Shown one piece after another: positions 50,676-60,424 of a stretch of 64,000 nt of DNA. How positions within the stretch are numbered: position 1 is the first letter of the stretch; every line of letters starts with the position of its first letter. The stretch covers positions 1 to 64,000 of the forward strand of contig OZ243045.1 of assembly GCA_965212125.1 (NCBI GenBank), given 5' to 3'. A program made the position numbers and the translations under genes. The DNA is from CAYRJD01 sp965212125. GTDB taxonomy: Bacteria; Actinomycetota; Acidimicrobiia; Acidimicrobiales; Poriferisodalaceae. The notes beneath the pieces were generated by a model. The model was not told the DNA's origin. It ran no database searches and was given only the letters and a program-made list of their open reading frames with translations.

Positions 50676-51053
50676 ATGGCCCTAAACACTCCCCAACGAA
50701 AACAACGCCGCGCCCCTAAGCGCGTAACCAGCGACGACGGCCTGGTGATGGCCATTGAGATCGTGGTAACGCCGCTGATTTTCGCAGCGGCCGGATTCGG
50801 GATTGACACGTGGCTGGGCACGCGACCCATCTTCACGGCGATTTTGGGAATAGTGGCTTTCGCCGGCAAGGTGGTAGGGGAGTGGTATCGCTACTCCAGC
50901 CGCATGGACAAGCACGAAGCAGAGATGACCGCCAATCGCCCAACCCAACCGCGTGCCCTGCGCCAGCCCGCCTCCGCGGATGGCACTGGAAACGGCATCA
51001 ACGGCACCGACGACACCACCGAGCAGGGCCTGCCGACGGGCGTGAAGCTGTAA
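50676..51053 (+). CDS. AtpZ/AtpI-type small membrane protein of the ATP synthase operon
   Basis: A 125-residue protein with a basic N-terminus, two membrane segments (VMAIEIVVTPLIFAAAGFGIDTWLG, FTAILGIVAFAGKVVGEWYRY) and a polar, low-complexity tail. The layout fits the AtpZ family (F0F1-ATPase accessory, putative Mg/Ca handling or c-ring assembly), as with Rv1303 in M. tuberculosis. ATG 50676. It lies before the AtpI-like gene, with tandem repeats spanning its stop. Confidence 0.8.
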   Translation: MALNTPQRKQRRAPKRVTSDDGLVMAIEIVVTPLIFAAAGFGIDTWLGTRPIFTAILGIVAFAGKVVGEWYRYSSRMDKHEAEMTANRPTQPRALRQPASADGTGNGINGTDDTTEQGLPTGVKL

Positions 51054-51096
51054 CGATGAAGCTGTAACGATGAAGCTAGAACGATGAAGCTGGAAC
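51041..51096. repeat. Four copies of a 14-bp tandem repeat between atpZ- and atpI-like genes
   Basis: The unit GATGAAGCTGTAAC is repeated four times with slight drift (51041-51054, 51055-51068, 51069-51082, 51083-51096). The upstream stop is in the first copy, and copies two to four each carry an ATG. The real start of the next gene is the ATG at 51101, right after the last copy. Confidence 0.9.
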
Positions 51097-51100
51097 GACG

Positions 51101-51589
51101 ATGAACGAGCTAGCGCCGGAGCGCAGCATCGCACGCGACATCGTTCGCCGCGGCCTGCTGATAGCACCCGTCTGGGTAGTCGTAGCCGGACTGATCTGGG
51201 GATTCGGCGGAGCGGCATCGGCCGCCTACGGACTGGCGCTGGTGCTCGCCAACCTATTCGCAGCCGCCGCGATCATCACCCACGCCGCGCGCATTTCACT
51301 AAACGCACTAATGGCAGCGGTGCTAGGCGGCTTCATAGTGCGGATCGGGCTGCTGCTAGCGGCAGTGTTTGCCGTCAGCTGGCACAGCCTGTTCGAGCCC
51401 GTCCCACTAGCGATCACCGTTTTGGTGACGCATTTGGGTTTGTTGACGTGGGAAGCGCGCTATGTTTCACTGTCGCTTGCTAACCCGGGCCTCATGCGGA
51501 GCGGCAACAAAGTCAGTGGCAACAAAGTCAACGACAACAAGATCAGTGGCAACAAGATCACCCAAGCAACCAACCAGGAGACAAAGTGA
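51101..51589 (+). CDS. AtpI-like membrane protein
   Basis: A 162-residue protein with four hydrophobic segments (LLIAPVWVVVAGLIWGF, AYGLALVLANLFAAAAIITHAA, MAAVLGGFIVRIGLLLAAVFAV, PLAITVLVTHLGLLTWEAR), the arrangement of AtpI/F0 accessory subunits. The C-terminus carries GNKV/GNKI repeats from a 15-bp DNA duplication. The stop overlaps the atpB GTG (GTGA). Probably helps assemble the c-ring; this is inferred from location and topology. Confidence 0.75.
   Translation: MNELAPERSIARDIVRRGLLIAPVWVVVAGLIWGFGGAASAAYGLALVLANLFAAAAIITHAARISLNALMAAVLGGFIVRIGLLLAAVFAVSWHSLFEPVPLAITVLVTHLGLLTWEARYVSLSLANPGLMRSGNKVSGNKVNDNKISGNKITQATNQETK
51500..51559. repeat. 15-bp repeat, four copies, inside the atpI-like gene
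   Basis: The unit AGTGGCAACAAAGTC is present four times (51500, 51515, 51530, 51545) and codes for SGNKV-like pentapeptides. In-frame expansion at the 3' end of the gene. Confidence 0.9.
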
Positions 51590-52371
51590 ATTTCGCGGGC
51601 CTGCATTTTCCGCCAATAGCGGAGCTACTTGAGTGGCCGGGAATTCTCTTTGACGGCACCGCCCTTGAGCTCAACAAGGTCGGCCTCATCTACCTGTTCG
51701 CCATGGTGGCGCCGATAGTCATCTTTGTGATGGCGTCACGGCGCTACAAGACCGCATCGCTCGCCACGGCGCCACGCGGCATCCAAACCGTCGCCGAAAC
51801 GTCGGTGACGTTCGTGCGCGACAACGTGGTGATGCAAACCATCGGCCCGGACGGCCTGCGCTACATGCCGTTTTTGATGGCGCTGTTTTTCTTCGTGTTC
51901 TTCTCCAACATCACCGAGGTCATTCCGTTCATCCAGCTACCCGCCAACTCCCGCATGGCCGCACCGGCGTTCCTGGCGGTTTTGGTTTGGGTGGTGTTCA
52001 ACACAATCGGCATCAAAAATCACGGCTTCTTCGGCTATCTGAAAAACGTAACCGTGCCGCCCGGCGTGCCGATAGCGCTGCTGTTTTTGGTGGTGCCGAT
52101 CGAGTTCATCTCCACCTTCGTGGTGCGGCCGTTCTCTTTGGCAGTGCGACTCTTCGCCAACATGTTGGCGGGGCACTTGCTGCTGGTTACATTCGCAGTG
52201 CTGACCGCAGCGCTGTGGGACACCAGCCTGCTGTTCGCAATAGTCTGGGCGCCGTTTGTGGTGCTAATCGGACTGACCGGCTTTGAAATCCTGGTGGCGT
52301 TTTTGCAGGCGTTCATCTTCACAATCCTCACCGCCGTCTACATAGGTGGCGCCCTTCACCCCGAGCACTAA
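51586..52371 (+). CDS. atpB: ATP synthase F0 subunit a
   Basis: Membrane subunit a, forming the proton half-channels against the c-ring. The conserved arginine is in RPFSLAVRLFANMLAGH. NITEVIPFIQLP and FEILVAFLQAFIFTILTAVYIG are typical. 261 residues; GTG 51586 overlaps the upstream stop. First gene of the complete atpBEFHAGDC set. Confidence 0.95.
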   Translation: MNFAGLHFPPIAELLEWPGILFDGTALELNKVGLIYLFAMVAPIVIFVMASRRYKTASLATAPRGIQTVAETSVTFVRDNVVMQTIGPDGLRYMPFLMALFFFVFFSNITEVIPFIQLPANSRMAAPAFLAVLVWVVFNTIGIKNHGFFGYLKNVTVPPGVPIALLFLVVPIEFISTFVVRPFSLAVRLFANMLAGHLLLVTFAVLTAALWDTSLLFAIVWAPFVVLIGLTGFEILVAFLQAFIFTILTAVYIGGALHPEH

Positions 52372-52391
52372 ACCCGGTGCTGCGGAACTCT

Positions 52392-52435
52392 AAATAATCC
52401 ACCAATAAATCCACCAATAAATCCACCAATCCACC
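52392..52435. repeat. 12-bp tandem repeat before atpE
   Basis: The unit AATAAATCCACC occurs about 3.6 times (52392-52435) in the atpB-atpE spacer, just before the CAGGAGAAA ribosome site of atpE. Confidence 0.9.
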
Positions 52436-52451
52436 TACAACAGGAGAAATA

Positions 52452-52706
52452 GTGCTTGATTTGCTTGCACAAGCGGAAAATGCGGTCGACGGTCTGAAGG
52501 CCGTCGGCGCCGGTTTGGGCTACGGCCTGGCAGCTATCGGACCGGGTGTCGGCATCGGCTTAGTCGTCGGTAACGCCATCACGGCCATGGCCCGGCAACC
52601 CGAGTCGGCTGGCGTCGTCCGCACCACCATGTTCTTGGGCATCGCCTTTACCGAGGCGCTTGCGCTTATCGGGTTCGTGGTGTTCATCCTTCTGAACTTC
52701 GCTTAG
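52452..52706 (+). CDS. atpE: ATP synthase F0 subunit c
   Basis: 84-residue hairpin of two helices. The ion-binding Glu is E68 in GIAFTEALALIGFV; the polar loop is ARQPE. The second helix lacks the Thr/Tyr ligands of sodium c-subunits, so a proton ring is expected. GTG start with AGGAGA upstream. Confidence 0.95.
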   Translation: MLDLLAQAENAVDGLKAVGAGLGYGLAAIGPGVGIGLVVGNAITAMARQPESAGVVRTTMFLGIAFTEALALIGFVVFILLNFA

Positions 52707-52715
52707 GAGCCAGCT

Positions 52716-53279
52716 GTGTACCCAGCTGTAAGCCAAACCGTGTCCGCCATCATCTGGCGAGCCGCCGGAGAGGAAGAGGCCGCGGAAGCGCCCAACCCCA
52801 TCATCCCGGCTTGGGATGAGGTGATCTGGGGCTCGATTGCATTTGTGATCTTGCTCATTGTGATGTGGAAGTTCGCCTACCCGGCGATCCGCAAGGCAAT
52901 GGAAACCCGCACCGAAAAAATCCAAAGCGACATCGATTCAGCCGACACCGCCAAGCGTGAAGCCGAAGAGCTGCGCGCGCAGTACGACAGTCGCCTAACG
53001 GAGGCCAACGCCGAGGCAAGTCAGATCATTGAGCAAGCCCGCGGCGAAGCCGAGCGCGTCCGCCAAGAACGTCTGGCTGCGATTGAGCCGGAGATCGCCG
53101 AGCGCTTCGCCCAAGCCGAAGCCGACATTGAAGCCGCCCGCGCCCGTGCGATAGCCGAGGTGCGTGACGAGATCACCTCCTTGGCGGTGGGTGCGGCGAG
53201 CCAAGTCGTGATGGCCAGCCTGGATGAGCAGGCGCATCGGCGTTTGATTGACGACTACATCGATCGGGTAGGTAGCTAA
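52716..53279 (+). CDS. atpF: ATP synthase F0 subunit b
   Basis: One N-terminal membrane helix (VIWGSIAFVILLIVMWKFAYPAIRKAM) is followed by a long charged coiled coil of about 120 residues (Glu/Ala/Arg-rich), the peripheral stalk. 187 residues, GTG 52716 after AGGAG. Separate from delta, unlike the mycobacterial b-delta fusion. Confidence 0.95.
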   Translation: MYPAVSQTVSAIIWRAAGEEEAAEAPNPIIPAWDEVIWGSIAFVILLIVMWKFAYPAIRKAMETRTEKIQSDIDSADTAKREAEELRAQYDSRLTEANAEASQIIEQARGEAERVRQERLAAIEPEIAERFAQAEADIEAARARAIAEVRDEITSLAVGAASQVVMASLDEQAHRRLIDDYIDRVGS

Positions 53280-53283
53280 GCCA

Positions 53284-53811
53284 GTGCCCCAAAGAGTTGA
53301 GGGTTACGCATCTGCGCTGGTCGCATTTGCGAGTGCCGAAGATCAGCTTGACCGCGTGCCCGATGAGCTTTTCGCCGTCGGCCAGGCGGTGTCAAACAAC
53401 GACAGCTTGCGCGAAACGCTGACTGACAGGTCGATTCCGGCATCACGCCGCATCGGTGTTTTAGAAGACCTGCTGGCCAGCGAAGCGTCGCCGGTAACGC
53501 TGAACCTGGTCTCGCTGCTGGTGGGCGCCGGCCGTGGCGCAGACATCCCGGAGATCGCCGAAGAAACCCTCGCGCAGGCTGCGGCTCAGCGCGGCGAAGC
53601 GGTCGCAGAGGTGCGGTCGGCGATTCCGCTGAGCGACGAACAAGTGCAGCGACTAGCGGCGGCGCTGACGCGCGCCAGCGGCCGCAACGTAAGCGTGCAG
53701 GTGGTCATTGATCCCGACGTGCTGGGCGGCATAGCCGCGCAGATAGGCGACACGGTCTACGACGGATCGGTAAGAACTCGACTAGAGAATATGAAGGAGC
53801 GTCTGGCATGA
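53284..53811 (+). CDS. atpH: ATP synthase F1 subunit delta
   Basis: 175-residue stalk subunit joining b to F1. The N-terminal six-helix domain (YASALVAFASAEDQLDRVPDEL) and the C-terminal AEVRSAIPLSDEQVQRLAAALTRASGR plus DPDVLGGIAAQIGDTVYDGS are diagnostic. GTG 53284; its stop overlaps the atpA ATG (ATGA). Confidence 0.95.
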   Translation: MPQRVEGYASALVAFASAEDQLDRVPDELFAVGQAVSNNDSLRETLTDRSIPASRRIGVLEDLLASEASPVTLNLVSLLVGAGRGADIPEIAEETLAQAAAQRGEAVAEVRSAIPLSDEQVQRLAAALTRASGRNVSVQVVIDPDVLGGIAAQIGDTVYDGSVRTRLENMKERLA

Positions 53812-55364
53812 CCGACACCGGGTCAACCACTGGATCAACCGCTGGGTCAACGTTGGCATTTAGCACCGCCGACATCACCGCAGCGATAGAGCAAAATCTG
53901 AAGGACTTCGACCCGGCGATCGAGTCGGCCACCGTTGGCCGCATTCTTGAGGTGGGTGACGGAATCGCCAGGGTGTCCGGGCTGCCGGGCGTTTCGGTGA
54001 ACGAGGTGCTGGAGTTCGCCAGCGGCGACACCGGGCTAGCGCTGAACCTGGACGAAGAGTCCATCGGCGTGGTGGTGCTCGGCAACGTTGAGGCAATCGA
54101 AGAAGGCCAGCCTGTCAAAGCCACCGGCCGCATCTTGTCTGTGCCGGTCGGTGACGCAGTGCTGGGGCGCGTGCTGAACGCGCTGGGCGAACCGATCGAC
54201 GGGCGCGGTGCCATTACGGGCGCCACCCAACGACGCATGGAAATCCAAGCGCCGGGCGTGATGGGTCGTCAGCCGGTGCATGAGCCGCTGCAAACCGGCA
54301 TCAAAGCCATCGACGCAATGACGCCGGTCGGCCGGGGCCAGCGCGAGCTAATCATCGGCGACCGCAAAACCGGCAAGACATCGGTAGCGGTCGACACGAT
54401 TCTTAATCAGGCCGGCTTGGGCGTGAAGTGCATCTACGTGGCGATCGGCCAAAAGGGCTCAACCGTCGCGCAGGTGGTCAACACCTTGACCGAGCGTGGG
54501 GCGATGGAATACACGGTGGTGGTGGCGGCTCCGGCATCAGACCCGGCGCCGTTTAAGTATCTGGCTCCGTATGCGGGTTGCGCCATCGGTCAGCAATGGA
54601 TGGAAAACGGCGAGCACGCCCTGATCGTTTACGACGATCTTTCCAAGCAAGCCGAGGCGTATCGCCAGATGTCGCTGCTGCTGCGCCGCCCGCCCGGTCG
54701 TGAGGCGTACCCCGGCGATGTGTTTTATCTGCACAGCCGCCTGCTGGAGCGTGCCGCCAAGCTGAACGACGAGCTGGGCGCGGGTTCTCTAACGGCGTTG
54801 CCGATCATCGAAACCAAGGCTGGCGACGTGTCTGCGTACATCCCGACCAACGTGATTTCAATTACCGACGGGCAGATTTATCTGCAAGATGACTTGTTCA
54901 AATCTGGCGTGCGGCCGGCCGTTGATGTCGGTATTTCGGTTTCTCGGGTGGGGTCTGCCGCTCAAACCAAGGCAATGAAAAGCGTGGCGGGAACGCTCAA
55001 GATTGACCTGGCGCAGTTCCGCGACCTTGAGGCGTTTGCCACCTTCGGCTCAGAGCTAGATGCGGTTTCGGCCGCGCAGCTTGGGCGTGGCTATCGGCTG
55101 GTGGAGCTGCTAAAGCAGGGGCTCAACTCTCCGATGTCGGTGCAAGAGCAGGTGATCGTGCTTTATGTCGGTACCAGCGGGCTGGTTGATGACGTGCCCG
55201 TGGAAGACGTGCAGCGCTATGAGGCTGAGCTTTTGGACTGGATGCGCTCCCGCCACGGCGGGCTGCTGGAGAGCATTAGCTCCAGCGGTGAGATGGACGA
55301 GACCGCGGTTGCTGAGGCCGTCAAGTCTTTTGCGGCGCAGTTTGTGCCGAGCGAGGCGAGCTAA
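53808..55364 (+). CDS. atpA: ATP synthase F1 subunit alpha
   Basis: Non-catalytic nucleotide-binding subunit. P-loop GDRKTGKTS, GRVVDALG-like VLNALGEPIDG, LIVYDDLSKQAEAYRQMS and the conserved arginine region SVGRVGSAAQTKAMK-like ISVSRVGSAAQ are in place. The first 20 residues are a Thr/Gly/Ser repeat from a GGATCAACC-type DNA repeat. 518 residues; ATG overlaps the delta stop. Confidence 0.97.
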   Translation: MTDTGSTTGSTAGSTLAFSTADITAAIEQNLKDFDPAIESATVGRILEVGDGIARVSGLPGVSVNEVLEFASGDTGLALNLDEESIGVVVLGNVEAIEEGQPVKATGRILSVPVGDAVLGRVLNALGEPIDGRGAITGATQRRMEIQAPGVMGRQPVHEPLQTGIKAIDAMTPVGRGQRELIIGDRKTGKTSVAVDTILNQAGLGVKCIYVAIGQKGSTVAQVVNTLTERGAMEYTVVVAAPASDPAPFKYLAPYAGCAIGQQWMENGEHALIVYDDLSKQAEAYRQMSLLLRRPPGREAYPGDVFYLHSRLLERAAKLNDELGAGSLTALPIIETKAGDVSAYIPTNVISITDGQIYLQDDLFKSGVRPAVDVGISVSRVGSAAQTKAMKSVAGTLKIDLAQFRDLEAFATFGSELDAVSAAQLGRGYRLVELLKQGLNSPMSVQEQVIVLYVGTSGLVDDVPVEDVQRYEAELLDWMRSRHGGLLESISSSGEMDETAVAEAVKSFAAQFVPSEAS

Positions 55365-55370
55365 GGCCAT

Positions 55371-56387
55371 ATGGCAAGTGGGCAGGAGCGGATTCTCCGG
55401 CGGCGGATCAAATCAATTGACGCCACCAAGAAGATCACCCGTGCAATGGAGCTGATTGCGGGGTCGCGCATCGTCAAGGCGGTGGCGCGCGTGCAGGCCG
55501 CCAAGCCCTACAGCGAAAAGCTGACTGCCGTCATTGCGAACCTGGCGGCCAGCGGCGGTGGGCTAGACCATCCGCTGCTGCGCCAACCCGATGGCGACGA
55601 GCAGGCTGGCGGCGCAAAGCAGAGCACCGCGTTTGTTGTGATCGCCGCCGATCGTGGCTTGTGCGGCGGTTACAACACGAACGTTCTGCGAACCGTTGAG
55701 CGAGCGGTCAACAAAGAAATCGAAGCCGGGCGTGGCTACGAACTGATCCTGGTGGGGCGCAAGGCGCAGGCGCATTTCAAGTTTCGCGGGCACGACGTAC
55801 ACAGCACCTTTGAGGGTTTTAGCGACCAGCCCACCTACGAAGATGCGAAGAAGGTCGCGGTGGTTGTTTCGGAGCTGTTTGAAAGCGGGCAGAGTCAGCA
55901 GGTGATGCTGGCATACACGCAGTTCATTTCCATCGGCACGCAAGAGGTCGCGCTAAAGCAGTTCATGCCGCTTGACACCAGCGAGATCATGGACGCCAGC
56001 ACCAGCGCAGGTGCTAGCGCCGCCAGTACAGACGGCGCCAGCGCCAGCGCAGACGGCACCGCCGGCGGCTACGAATACGAGCCGGAGCCAGCCGTCATCG
56101 CCGAACGACTGCTCCCGCGCTACGCCCAAGCCCGCCTCTACTCGGCCCTGCTTGAGTCCGCCGCATCCGAGCACGCCGCTCGTCAGCGTGCAATGAAAGC
56201 CGCCACCGACAACGCCGAAGATCTAAAGACCAACCTGACCCGCATTATGAACCGTGCCCGCCAAGACGCCATCACCACTGAGATCATGGAGATCGTCAGC
56301 GGAGCGGAGGCGTTGTCGCAAGATTCCGGCGAGGTGGATCTGTTGTCGGACACCATCGAAGCCCGCTCAGTCAACCTTTTCGGTTAG
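55371..56387 (+). CDS. atpG: ATP synthase F1 subunit gamma
   Basis: Central rotor subunit of 338 residues, longer than usual. The ends are conserved: ILRRRIKSIDATKKITRAMELIA at the N-terminus and the final NRARQDAITTEIMEIVSGAEAL. An Ala/Ser/Thr insertion lies at about 208-233 (TSAGASAASTDGASASADGT), in the globular part and away from the rotor coiled coil. Its position differs from the mycobacterial gamma insert. Confidence 0.95.
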   Translation: MASGQERILRRRIKSIDATKKITRAMELIAGSRIVKAVARVQAAKPYSEKLTAVIANLAASGGGLDHPLLRQPDGDEQAGGAKQSTAFVVIAADRGLCGGYNTNVLRTVERAVNKEIEAGRGYELILVGRKAQAHFKFRGHDVHSTFEGFSDQPTYEDAKKVAVVVSELFESGQSQQVMLAYTQFISIGTQEVALKQFMPLDTSEIMDASTSAGASAASTDGASASADGTAGGYEYEPEPAVIAERLLPRYAQARLYSALLESAASEHAARQRAMKAATDNAEDLKTNLTRIMNRARQDAITTEIMEIVSGAEALSQDSGEVDLLSDTIEARSVNLFG

Positions 56388-56421
56388 CCCAACTAGAACA
56401 AGAAGTCAAGAGGAATTAACA

Positions 56422-57873
<1,452 letters not shown>

Positions 57874-57908
57874 CGGCTGTTTAGACGGCGTGTGCAGATC
57901 GGGACGCA

Positions 57909-58310
57909 ATGCAGGTTGAGTTAGTTTCGCCGGAGGCCGTTCAGTTCAGCGGCGAGTGCAGCCAGGTGGTGACCCGCACCGTTGATGGCGACATTGCTTT
58001 TCTGGATCACCATGCGGCGTTTATCGGTGCGCTTGATATCGGCGAGACGCAGCTTTGGGCTGACGATGGCGTGCTCACGCTGGCGGTCAATCGGGGCTTC
58101 GTTGAGGTGAGCAACAACGTCGTGACGATTTTGAGCGACGAGGCGTTGAGCGCCGAAGAGATTGACGCCACGGCGGCGCAGGCTGATTTGACTGCGGCCG
58201 AGTCTGGTTTGGCGGCGGCGGATCTGTCGCCCGAAGACGAAGAGGCGCTGGAAGCCGATCGCAAGTGGGCGCAAATCCGCCTGGCTGTTTCGCAGCGCCA
58301 GAGTAGCTAG
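57909..58310 (+). CDS. atpC: ATP synthase F1 subunit epsilon
   Basis: 133 residues with the beta-sandwich (MQVELVSPEAVQFSGECSQVVTRTVDGDIAFLDHHAAFIGALDIG) and the C-terminal helical part of the epsilon subunit, which couples gamma to the c-ring and may inhibit ATPase activity. Last gene of the atp operon; convergent with hisI. Confidence 0.93.
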   Translation: MQVELVSPEAVQFSGECSQVVTRTVDGDIAFLDHHAAFIGALDIGETQLWADDGVLTLAVNRGFVEVSNNVVTILSDEALSAEEIDATAAQADLTAAESGLAAADLSPEDEEALEADRKWAQIRLAVSQRQSS

Positions 58311-58356
58311 CCGCTAGCCGCAGGCGCGGCAGGCCTGGCTATCCGCGGCGCGGCCG

Positions 58357-58797
58357 CTAAACGAAGCTCAGCTGGTCAGCCTCATCAAAGCTCAGGCTGC
58401 GGTAGTAGCAGCCCAGCCGAGCGTTGCCGTCGGCGTCGTTGGTGTGGCAAGCGCCACCCCCGTCTCGCCGCACCAGATAAAGCAGCGAGTTCTGCTCGCA
58501 GTTCACCCGCACATCCACCAGCGTCAGCGAGTTGCCTGAGGTAGCGCCCTTGTGCCAAATCTCCGAGCGGGAGGTGGAATACAGCACGGCCTGGCGCAGC
58601 TTCAGCGACATCGCCAATGCTTCCCGGTTTGCGTAGCCGACGAACAGCACATCGCTGGTGTCGGCGTCTTGCAAAACCACCGGCACCACCTGGTGATTGG
58701 CCGCGCCAATCTGCACCAGCTTGGTGAAGTCAATCTGGGCTTGCAGCCCTTCTTCCAGATTTGCCGCCGGGTCTTTTTCTGCTTTGTCGCTAGCCAT
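58357..58797 (-). CDS. hisI: Phosphoribosyl-AMP cyclohydrolase
   Basis: Histidine-pathway enzyme that opens the ring of phosphoribosyl-AMP. The HisI signature is complete: YSTSRSEIWHKGATSGN, DVRVNCEQNSLLYLV (metal Asp/Cys) and GGGACHT. 146 residues without a HisE (pyrophosphohydrolase) part. ATG 58797. Minus strand, convergent with atpC. Confidence 0.94.
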   Translation of the reverse strand: MASDKAEKDPAANLEEGLQAQIDFTKLVQIGAANHQVVPVVLQDADTSDVLFVGYANREALAMSLKLRQAVLYSTSRSEIWHKGATSGNSLTLVDVRVNCEQNSLLYLVRRDGGGACHTNDADGNARLGCYYRSLSFDEADQLSFV

Positions 58798-58821
58798 AAC
58801 TAGCCCGCCAAGTTAGCCCTG

Positions 58822-59295
58822 CTAGACGTTTGTGAAGCACCAACTGAAACTCACGGGCGGCGAGTTGGTGTCAACCAGCGAAGTCGCAACCACCTGCGCG
58901 CACGTGCGCCCCGGCTGCACCGTCTCGATCACCTTGCCTTCGCCCGGCGTGAAGAAATACTCGTTCAGCTGGCGTGTGCCCGAGGTCAGCTGGCTGTCAG
59001 GAATCGGCACGCCGTCAATGGAAATGGTCGCCACCCAACCCTGCGCCACCCGAGCGCCGATCGGGCCTTGCCGTGGAGCTTGCGCGTCGGGCGCTGGCAC
59101 TACCGCCAGCACCGCACTGGGGAAGGGCGTGGCGGGAGGGTCCGAGCTTGAACCGCGGGTGAGGACAACCACCAGCACAACTATGGCGAGGCCGACAATC
59201 GCACCAGCCGTAATCAAAACCGACACGCCGCGCCGCAGGGCCCAGTTCGGCTGTCGGTCTGAGGGCGAGTTAGCTGCGTTGAGCGGTCGCTCCAC
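58822..59295 (-). CDS. Single-pass membrane protein, uncharacterised
   Basis: 157 residues: a short cytoplasmic start, one membrane helix (VSVLITAGAIVGLAIVVLVVVLT) and a secreted C-terminal domain with AVVPAPDAQAPRQGPIGARVAQG, GTRQLNEYFFTPGEGKVIETV and two Cys (C133, C154). It could be a small anchored extracytoplasmic protein. The start ATG overlaps the 3' end of mnmA by 26 bp. I do not recognise a family. Confidence 0.65.
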   Translation of the reverse strand: MERPLNAANSPSDRQPNWALRRGVSVLITAGAIVGLAIVVLVVVLTRGSSSDPPATPFPSAVLAVVPAPDAQAPRQGPIGARVAQGWVATISIDGVPIPDSQLTSGTRQLNEYFFTPGEGKVIETVQPGRTCAQVVATSLVDTNSPPVSFSWCFTNV

Positions 59296-60424
59296 CGATC
59301 ACTACCTCGTTGTTCTCGTTGTCGTAAAACACCACGGCCTGCCCGGGCGCCACACGCGGCTGCGGCTCAAGCCAGCGCAACTGACCTTGGCTGTCCAGGC
59401 TCGCACTCTGCGCAGTTCCGTGAGCGCTGGTCTGCGCCAACACGTCACCTGCGAATCGCTTGCTCGCCACCCAGCGATGGTCATCCAGAGCAACTCCGTC
59501 GCTCAGTAGATCCTTCTCGCTGCCCACCACCACCCGGCGCTGCTTGATGTCAACATCTATGGCGTAGTGGCGGTCGCTGTTGCCGCCTAGGTCAAGCCCC
59601 TTGCGCTGCCCGATGGTCACCAGCTCAACGGCGGGTACCTCACCCACGGTCTCGCCGGCGGTGCTAACAAGCTGGCCGGTGTGCAGCTGCAGCCGCTCGG
59701 TCAGGAAGTTCCCTCGCCCCTGGGCTGCAGTAATAAAGCACACGTCCTGGCTGTCGGGCTTGTCGGCGGTGCGCAGGCCCAGCGATTTGGCTTGGCTGCG
59801 AACCTGATCTTTGGTTAGGTCTCCCACCGGAAACTCAAACCACGCCAGATCGGCCGCCGACAACATGTAAAGCACATACGACTGGTCTTTGCTGGGGTCG
59901 GCGCCGCGCAGCAAGCGAGCGGGTGCGTTGGCGGCGCGGCTGGCGTCGCTGGTATCGCGGTCGGCGTTGCGGTCGGCACCGGTGGCGGGCTGAACCCGCA
60001 CATGATGGCCGGTAGCGAGTCGGTCAAATCCGAGCTGGCGAGCCCGGTGCGCCAGTGCGTCAAACTTCAGATAGCGATTACAAGAGATGCAAGGGTTGGG
60101 AGTCAGCCCGGCGGCGTGGGCGGCGACGTAGGGCTCCACCACCTTGGCTTCAAACTCGTCGCCGTAGTTGAAAACGAAATGGTCGATGCCGAGCTGCTGG
60201 CAAACCCGGCGGGCGTCGTCCACGTCTGACACCGCGCAGCAGCCCTGATCTTGCGGACCGCCCCACAGCTTCAGGGTCACTCCAGTTACCTCGTGGCCCG
60301 CCTCCAAGCACATCGCAGCGGCGACCGAGCTATCCACCCCGCCCGACATCGCCACCAGAACGCGACTGCGCGGCGCGTCGCCAGCCGAGCCAGCGCCCTG
60401 CGAACTCACACTCGATGAGCTCAC
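59270..60424 (-). CDS. mnmA: tRNA-specific 2-thiouridylase
   Basis: Makes the 2-thio group of the wobble uridine in Lys/Glu/Gln tRNAs. The PP-loop SGGVDSS is at 27-33, and the catalytic cysteines are C112 (NPCISCNRYLKFD) and C229 (SQDVCFI). GTG 60424 overlaps the TGA of the upstream cysteine desulfurase (GTGA), so that is the true start, and the frame beyond it is spurious. An Ala/Asp/Arg insertion (GADRNADRDTSDASRAAN) sits at 149-166. The desulfurase upstream should supply the sulfur. Confidence 0.94.
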   Translation of the reverse strand: MSSSSVSSQGAGSAGDAPRSRVLVAMSGGVDSSVAAAMCLEAGHEVTGVTLKLWGGPQDQGCCAVSDVDDARRVCQQLGIDHFVFNYGDEFEAKVVEPYVAAHAAGLTPNPCISCNRYLKFDALAHRARQLGFDRLATGHHVRVQPATGADRNADRDTSDASRAANAPARLLRGADPSKDQSYVLYMLSAADLAWFEFPVGDLTKDQVRSQAKSLGLRTADKPDSQDVCFITAAQGRGNFLTERLQLHTGQLVSTAGETVGEVPAVELVTIGQRKGLDLGGNSDRHYAIDVDIKQRRVVVGSEKDLLSDGVALDDHRWVASKRFAGDVLAQTSAHGTAQSASLDSQGQLRWLEPQPRVAPGQAVVFYDNENNEVVIGGATAQRS

